Positions 7,172 through 11,046 of a stretch of 11,046 nucleotides of DNA are shown here, piece after piece. Within the stretch, counting starts at the first letter, position 1, and every line of letters starts with the position of its first letter. The notes beneath the pieces were generated by a model that saw only the letters and a program-made list of their open reading frames with translations, ran no database searches and was not told where the DNA came from. The DNA lies in assembly GCA_964452155.1 (NCBI GenBank), contig CAYVLC010000088.1:1-11046 (forward strand), read 5' to 3'. A program made the position numbers and the translations under genes. The stretch is from UBA2632 sp964452155 (lineage in GTDB: Bacteria > Bacteroidota > Bacteroidia > Bacteroidales > Dysgonomonadaceae).

Positions 7172-7708
7172 ATGGAATTTAAAATAATAAAGCAGCAAGA
7201 CAGCAAACGTTGGGACATGGTGTGGAACCTATACGAAAACAGCTTCCCTGAAGCCGAACGCCGTAAAATAGAAGACCACATAAGAGCAAGTGAAGATGAG
7301 CATTTTTATCCATTATCCATCTGGGACAACAATCAGTTGATAGGTCTGGCTTTCTACTGGCAGTGGAACAACTACAGGTATATAGAGTATCTGGCAGTTT
7401 CTCCAGAACTACATGGCCATGGCCATGGCTCACAAATAATTAAACACATAAGAGACTCCGAGCACACTATTATATTAGAAATAGACCCCCTCATAAATGA
7501 GCTATCGGTAAGAAGACTACAGTTTTACGAAAGAGCTGGTTTCACTCTCACGCCCTACAGATTTATGCACTTGCCCTATCGCATCGATGGTGCATCTCAA
7601 GAGTTGCTCATACTGAGCTATCCACAAATGATAACCAAAGAGCAACATACCGACTTTCTAAACTTTATCAACAATCATATACGCAACTATTGCGAAATAC
7701 CTGCTTGA
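7172..7708 (+). CDS. GNAT-family N-acetyltransferase
   Basis: A probable acetyl-CoA-dependent N-acetyltransferase of 178 residues; the acceptor is unknown. The GNAT core is visible: strand 4 and the pyrophosphate-binding motif A as IEYLAVSPELHGHGHGSQII (residues 71-90, with HGHGHG at 81-86 standing for the usual Q/RxxGxG/A), and motif B as RRLQFYERAGF (114-124), where Tyr119 is at the place of the usual general acid. The acidic ENSFPEAERR stretch near residues 22-31 is seen in many uncharacterised Bacteroidota GNATs. I chose the ATG at 7172; a longer frame from a TTG at 7148 would overlap the promoter element. It lies 142 bp after the oxidoreductase, same strand, probably with its own promoter. 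A strong terminator follows. Confidence 0.88.
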   Translation: MEFKIIKQQDSKRWDMVWNLYENSFPEAERRKIEDHIRASEDEHFYPLSIWDNNQLIGLAFYWQWNNYRYIEYLAVSPELHGHGHGSQIIKHIRDSEHTIILEIDPLINELSVRRLQFYERAGFTLTPYRFMHLPYRIDGASQELLILSYPQMITKEQHTDFLNFINNHIRNYCEIPA

Positions 7709-7758
7709 TGATGTAATAGCAAAACACCAGTGCTTGTGCTTTGCCAACTACATAATAC

Positions 7759-7797
7759 AAAAAGCTTCGATTTTAGATACAAAGTCGAAGCTTTTTT
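7759..7797 (+). terminator. Intrinsic terminator of the GNAT gene
   Basis: AAAAAGCTTCGA (7759-7770) pairs perfectly over 12 bp with TCGAAGCTTTTT (7785-7796); the loop is 14 bases and a T-run ends the stem. The A-run on the left arm means it could also stop transcription coming from the right on the minus strand. Confidence 0.9.
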
Positions 7798-8000
7798 GTT
7801 GCATTAGTTGCAAAAGAAAGGTTGCCAGTGAAATTTCCTTTTTTTTGATTATTTATTATGATATGACAATAATAGTTCGCTCCTATCTCACACAGCTAAA
7901 GGCAGCAATATTCAATGTAAACTCATTCATGAAAAAAGGAGTGCTTCAATTTAATTATACTACATTGTATAGCTAATGAACCATCCTTTTAAATATTAGC

Positions 8001-8040
8001 TACCAGTGCTCCAGAGGAGCAACTCTTTCTGTAGTAAACC
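8001..8040. repeat. Hairpin element resembling a dispersed Bacteroidota intergenic repeat
   Basis: TGCTCC (8007-8012), AGA, GGAGCA (8016-8021) forms a 6-bp hairpin followed by ACTCTTTCTGTAG. From memory, similar GCTCC..GGAGC hairpins next to a CTACA-type tail occur as scattered intergenic repeats in many Bacteroidota genomes. There is only one copy here, so repeat status cannot be tested in this window. Confidence 0.35.
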
Positions 8041-8300
8041 TATACACACCTTATCTTAAGAATTGTGCAACGTGTTGTTGTTTTTGATTGAAATGAAAAC
8101 AATTGCTTTGCTCATGGCCCTCAATCGCTTTATACTCTTTGTGTCTCTGCACCGTCCAAATGACACATCACACAGCAGTCCCAATATAAAACACTAGCCA
8201 ATTGCTTTATTTTTGCTTTTTTGTATTTATTGCAACACCATTTTGGCATTTGATTACTATTATTGTATCAATTTTTTATCGTAAAAACACTTTTGGGCGA

Positions 8301-8363
8301 GGTTGCGTAGGCCTACAAAAGTAGAATTCCCTGGGGTTTCTCAAATTGTAGGACTACGCAACC
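8301..8363. repeat. 17-bp stem-loop at the left end of the array
   Basis: Bases 8301-8317 (GGTTGCGTAGGCCTACA) are the reverse complement of 8347-8363 at 16 of 17 positions, with a 29-base loop between. The stem takes in the first two core copies and extends beyond them by the flanking GGTTGC/GCAACC, which the other cores lack. Confidence 0.7.
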
Positions 8364-8560
8364 CCTGAAACTCCCATCTTTTTTCAAAATATATGCCTAC
8401 AAAAGCAAGAACTCTTGGTTTTCTTTAAAATGTATGACAACAAAACTCAAAAAACCTGGCTTTTTTCAAATTGTAGGCCTACGAAAGTCAAAATGCCTTG
8501 GTGTTTCTCAAATTGTAGGCCTACAAAAGCTAAAATCCCTAGGGTTTGTCACATTGTAGG

Positions 8561-8601
8561 CCTACGACGGTCAAAACACTAGGGCAAACGACCGTCGTAG
8601 G
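8561..8601. repeat. Perfect 12-bp stem-loop at the right end of the array
   Basis: CCTACGACGGTC (8561-8572) is the exact reverse complement of GACCGTCGTAGG (8590-8601); the loop is 17 bases. The stem joins half of the seventh core to half of the eighth, and its GACGGTC part is absent from the other units. Confidence 0.75.
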
Positions 8602-8963
8602 GGTACGCAAGGTCGCCCAAAGTTGGTTTTTTAGCTAATTTGCTGGTTCTATTTCGGCTCGATGCTTTATAATCAGAGCATTAGACTACCTTTGGCTATT
8701 CTTATGCAAAAACAGGTATTTTGCTGTATATCTTTGATGGCTTTGGTTTGGTTGTTCAAAATAAAGGTAAGAGATTTCATTTGTTTTTTGTATCACATAC
8801 CTCACACTGTTCAGAGATATTGTAGGCTAGCACCAATTTAATTAATTTGTTTGAAAACATACATCTGAGAAAAAGTACCGAAAATTATCTAAAACAACCT
8901 CAGAACCCCTTCAAAATAAATAGCTTTTCAATTTTCACGAAATATATCGTTAGTATCTCACCC

Positions 8964-9638
8964 TCATTTACCTTCTACTTTAGATTTTTTTGCTACTAAA
9001 TATAAAAATGGAGTGTCTATTATTGCAATAATTATCTTTAGCAGATAGGTCGATATCACCACTTGCACCCAAGCATTTAAAGGCATAGTCCCCAGTAGTG
9101 CAATTGTTGCAAATAGCAGACTATCTATCAACTGACTAGTCATAGTACTACCATTATTTCTTAACCAAAGGTGTTTGGGGAATTTCTTTTTCAACCACTG
9201 GTAAGAATAAGTATCTAACATATTGCTTACAAAAAATGCTACCATACTACCCAATACTATTCTGAACATGGGTGTAAGTATAAGACTTAAGGGTTCGTGA
9301 GCAAAATCCCAAGGAGCTGGTTTCATTGCAAGTGCTACCCATGCACCAACCATAGTGAGTATGGATATAAAAAAACCTATCATAACAGACTTTCGTGCTT
9401 CTTTGCCTCCATAATTTTCAGAAAGTATATCAGTTGCCAAAAACACCATGGCATAAAAAACATTACCACCAGTGGCTCCTATTCCAAAAATAACGATAGA
9501 TTTATTGACCAGTATATTCATCATCACAACACTACCAGCAATTATAGCTATCAATCCATCTTTGCCAAATACTTTATAAGAAAGCGTTAAACCCAACAAT
9601 CCTACTACTGCCCACCCTAAAAATAATAATCCGTTCAT
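8964..9638 (-). CDS. YhhQ/VUT-family queuosine precursor transporter
   Basis: An integral membrane protein of 224 residues with about six hydrophobic segments, of the VUT/YhhQ family, whose E. coli member imports queuosine precursors (preQ0/preQ1) for tRNA modification. The family core is clear: a conserved Asn/Lys pair in MMNILVNKSI (39-48), then GNVFYAMVFLATDILSENYG (58-77) with Asp70 and Glu74, KEARK just after it, and a late SQLIDSLLF helix. I chose the ATG at 9638 (MNGLLFLGW). A frame from 9686 adds sixteen polar residues and starts inside the predicted -7 promoter element. The substrate is inferred from the family. No preQ1 riboswitch motif is seen in the short leader. No clear terminator follows, so transcripts may run into the repeat array. 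Confidence 0.88.
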   Translation of the reverse strand: MNGLLFLGWAVVGLLGLTLSYKVFGKDGLIAIIAGSVVMMNILVNKSIVIFGIGATGGNVFYAMVFLATDILSENYGGKEARKSVMIGFFISILTMVGAWVALAMKPAPWDFAHEPLSLILTPMFRIVLGSMVAFFVSNMLDTYSYQWLKKKFPKHLWLRNNGSTMTSQLIDSLLFATIALLGTMPLNAWVQVVISTYLLKIIIAIIDTPFLYLVAKKSKVEGK

Positions 9639-9683
9639 TTTCTTATTTATATAAAGACACAATACATCGTTGAAAAAAGAGTG

Positions 9684-9715
9684 CAAATTTCGGAATTATT
9701 AATTGAACTGGCAAA
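9684..9715 (-). promoter_or_regulatory. Predicted promoter of the YhhQ-type gene
   Basis: On the minus strand TTTG (9715-9712), 20 bases, then GAAATTTG (9691-9684) fits TTTG-N19/20-TAnnTTTG except for the first T of the -7 element. The leader would be about 40 bases to the ATG at 9638. Confidence 0.5.
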
Positions 9716-10100
9716 TGAGATATACAGCATGTAGTGAAAGCATGAAGCATCTGTGACAGTACAACTATATCATCTCTAATGTTGGGGTTGTATCTCTTCT
9801 ATTATTGCATCAAGTTTCAATCGCTTTTGACAGGTTGCACTTGTAGCCTACAAACAATTTGTTTATCAAGATATTGCCACTCATCTCTTGCCGGATAATG
9901 TATATTATATGGCTCAGTTTGTCGATTTTATTCAACAGAAATTTAACATCTTAGCTCTATTATCTATACTTCCCTAGTAGCGACTGTTCATTTAGGTTTT
10001 GCAGCAAGAGATGTCTTTGCAGGTATCCTGTATCTGACATCTCATAAAGAAAATGCCCCCACAGAGATTGTCTATTTAAGAATACGAAGATGTAATACCC

Positions 10101-10144
10101 TACAGGAATTCGTACTATTTCTTGTAGGAATAAGAATTCCTACA
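10101..10144. repeat. GTAGG-type hairpin cluster
   Basis: TGTAGGAAT (10123-10131), AAGA, ATTCCTACA (10136-10144) is a perfect 9-bp hairpin. Just before it, TACAGGAATTC (10101-10111) repeats part of the same sequence, so alternative pairings exist. The TGTAGG..CCTACA arms recall the cores of the 8292-8621 array. Confidence 0.55.
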
Positions 10145-10446
10145 CGTAGATTGTATATCTGAGACGCAGGGTGTTCCTTTCCTGCTAAGAAAATAGAGCG
10201 ATATAGCATTGATTTGCACCTTTTAGCAACGAAATAATAGTGATTTACATCAACAAACAGACCGTTTGCAAAGATATTTTACCAATGCAACCCTTTTAGC
10301 TATTACTTACTGAAGCAGCAAATTGCTGCAACACTGATTGTAGATATTATTAAAAATTGTATGCCTTATTAATTTGTGGTTGGAAATAATCAAGATTATT
10401 TTTTCTGGGTGATATTATTGAGAGATATTTTTATAAAAAGCAAGAA

Positions 10447-10480
10447 AAAGCAACTAATGGTACTACCCATTAATTGCTTT
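10447..10480 (-). terminator. Intrinsic terminator of the secreted-protein gene
   Basis: Read on the minus strand, AAAGCAATTAATGG pairs over 14 bp (one G-U pair) with CCATTAGTTGCTTT around a 6-base loop, and is followed by a broken T-rich run (TTCTTGCTTTTT). It lies 33 bases after the stop codon. Confidence 0.8.
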
Positions 10481-10512
10481 GCTATATTTTGTATTTACTC
10501 ATCTGCCTTATT

Positions 10513-11046
10513 TTATTTGGCAGCAATTGTGTAGGTAACTACTGTGGAGTATTCGGTAGGATTTTCGTCTTTAAAATAACTATTCACATATTTATCAGCT
10601 CCAATGCCGCTGTACTTAATATTGAAAGCTAAATCTACGCCACCTGTGCCGTTGGAGAAGATGGGCGCTGCAGATGTAGATAGCGGAATGCCCGATGCAG
10701 TTTGAAAGATTGTCATCGGATTGTTTGTTCCTGCTGATGCTTGCACACTTAAAGTTGAAGAAGCAATGGTTTCGGTACCATTTTTTCTATTGATATTATC
10801 TTTATCAGATTGAACGTTTACAACAAAAGCCCCTGTGCTATAGACGGTAAGATGATTTTGTTTTACAACAGAAACACCCTGCTTGTAGTCTTCGACAGTT
10901 TCATAAACTAAATCAACGTTTTTCTGATCAGGATTTACAAATAATGTTTGAATGGGATGCAACTTTACATTAAGAGTTGTGTTGTCAGTTGCTGTTAGCG
11001 TTTGAGCTTTAATCATAGAAACTCCAGAAAAAAGAATTGCTGCAAA
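10513..11046 (-). CDS. Secreted protein of unknown function, N-terminus beyond the window
   Basis: The frame stays open to the right edge: upstream of the internal ATG at 11016 it continues as FAAILFSGVS, giving the end of a signal peptide, FAAILFSGVSMIKAQ, with likely cleavage after Gln of KAQ. The ATG at 11016 is therefore not the start; the true start is a little beyond 11046. The mature part, about 162 residues starting TLTATDNTTLNV, is rich in Thr, Ser, Asn and Val with alternating hydrophobic positions, as in an all-beta extracellular or periplasmic domain. It ends in YSTVVTYTIAAK, without a C-terminal sorting domain, and has no cysteines. It recalls small secreted beta-sandwich proteins of Flavobacteriia, some loosely like WxL or fimbrial subunits, but I cannot assign a family. 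A terminator follows. Confidence 0.75.
   Translation of the reverse strand, partial: FAAILFSGVSMIKAQTLTATDNTTLNVKLHPIQTLFVNPDQKNVDLVYETVEDYKQGVSVVKQNHLTVYSTGAFVVNVQSDKDNINRKNGTETIASSTLSVQASAGTNNPMTIFQTASGIPLSTSAAPIFSNGTGGVDLAFNIKYSGIGADKYVNSYFKDENPTEYSTVVTYTIAAK

Larger units (their letters stand above)
8292..8621. repeat. Degenerate tandem array, about 41-bp unit with palindromic GTAGGCCTAC core
   Basis: Eight versions of the 10-bp palindrome GTAGGCCTAC begin at 8307, 8348, 8391 (ATATGCCTAC), 8432 (GTATGACAAC), 8473, 8515, 8556 and 8597 (GTAGGGGTAC). Steps between them are 41, 43, 41, 41, 42, 41 and 41. Four copies are exact. Most units also share a tail close to TTTCTCAAATT before the next core, and several a CCTNGGG-like middle, so the whole unit repeats and the stretches between cores are not unique spacers. 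The ends are imperfect inverted repeats: 8292-8316 against 8597-8621 match at 21 of 25 positions. The period is not a multiple of three and no long frame crosses it. It lies between two gene 3' ends, as REP/BIME-type elements do. Function unknown. Confidence 0.85.
7709..8963. other. Long gene-free region between convergent genes
   Basis: These 1255 bases lie between the 3' ends of the GNAT gene (plus) and the YhhQ-type gene (minus). No frame in it has the look of a protein; an 80-codon frame at 7734-7976 runs through the terminator and has low-complexity composition. No tRNA is seen. It holds a near-perfect 9-bp stem (7719-7727 with 7736-7744, one mismatch), the terminator at 7759-7797, a 6-bp hairpin at 8007-8021 and the 41-bp repeat array at 8292-8621. 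In 7798-8006, 8022-8291 and 8622-8963 I see nothing that I can name. Confidence 0.7.
9687..10512. other. Gene-free region with scattered palindromes
   Basis: These 826 bases separate the YhhQ-type gene from the last gene. Stop codons are frequent in all frames and no tRNA or rRNA is seen. Palindromes stand out: TTGTAG-C-CTACAA (9841-9853), the GTAGG hairpin cluster near 10101-10144, GCAGCAA-A-TTGCTGC (10315-10329) and the terminator at 10447-10480. In 9854-10090 and 10145-10314 I see nothing that I can name. Confidence 0.65.

Noticed and set aside
7734..7976. 80-codon plus-strand frame
   Set aside because: It runs through a strong terminator, has odd low-complexity composition, and has no promoter or family resemblance.
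8292..8621. CRISPR array
   Set aside because: The recurring core is only about 10 bp and varies between copies, and the stretches between cores are themselves similar, so they are not unique spacers. No cas gene is present.
8292..8621. Integron attC sites or a repeat protein gene
   Set aside because: The core lacks the GTTRRRY/RYYYAAC pattern of attC, there is no integrase, and the 41-42 base period with stops breaks any reading frame.
9639..9683. preQ1 riboswitch before the YhhQ-type gene
   Set aside because: The roughly 40-base leader is A/T-rich and shows no C-rich loop or stem of that class.

Overview
This window looks like a chromosomal segment of a Bacteroidota bacterium. The DNA is AT-rich and start codons are preceded by A-rich leaders, not Shine-Dalgarno motifs. 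Several genes carry the phylum's own promoter pattern (TTTG, 19-20 bp, TAnnTTTG). The last gene encodes a secreted protein whose signal peptide ends in Lys-Ala-Gln, a common form in this phylum. The exact genus cannot be told from the sequence.

Positions 1-4951 hold a minus-strand catabolic operon read right to left: glmS, glmL, glmE, mal and, cut by the left edge, the first codons of one more gene. GlmS and GlmE form adenosylcobalamin-dependent glutamate mutase, GlmL is its reactivating ATPase, and Mal (3-methylaspartate ammonia-lyase) converts the mutase product into mesaconate and ammonia. Together they are the first two steps of the methylaspartate route of glutamate fermentation. The order matches that known from glutamate-fermenting clostridia, and the catalytic residues I could place are all present. 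The later enzymes (mesaconate hydration, citramalate lyase) are not in the window. A near-consensus promoter precedes glmS, and a second full-consensus promoter, inside the end of glmE, precedes mal with a palindrome on its predicted start site.

Positions 4995-7708 hold an MFS efflux-type transporter (minus strand), then divergently a DsbA/FrnE-like thiol oxidoreductase and a GNAT acetyltransferase (plus strand). The transporter and oxidoreductase promoters overlap physically, and the oxidoreductase leader carries a hairpin and an 11-bp direct repeat. A strong intrinsic terminator follows the acetyltransferase.

Positions 7709-8963 have no gene. They hold the most unusual element of the window: about 330 bp (8292-8621) made of eight degenerate copies of a roughly 41-bp unit, each headed by a version of the palindrome GTAGGCCTAC. 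Near-matching inverted repeats bound the array and it contains two strong internal stems. A YhhQ-type queuosine-precursor transporter gene (8964-9638, minus strand) lies beyond it. A second gene-poor stretch (9687-10512) has further GTAGG-type palindromes and a terminator for the final gene. That gene encodes a secreted protein of unknown function and runs off the right edge.
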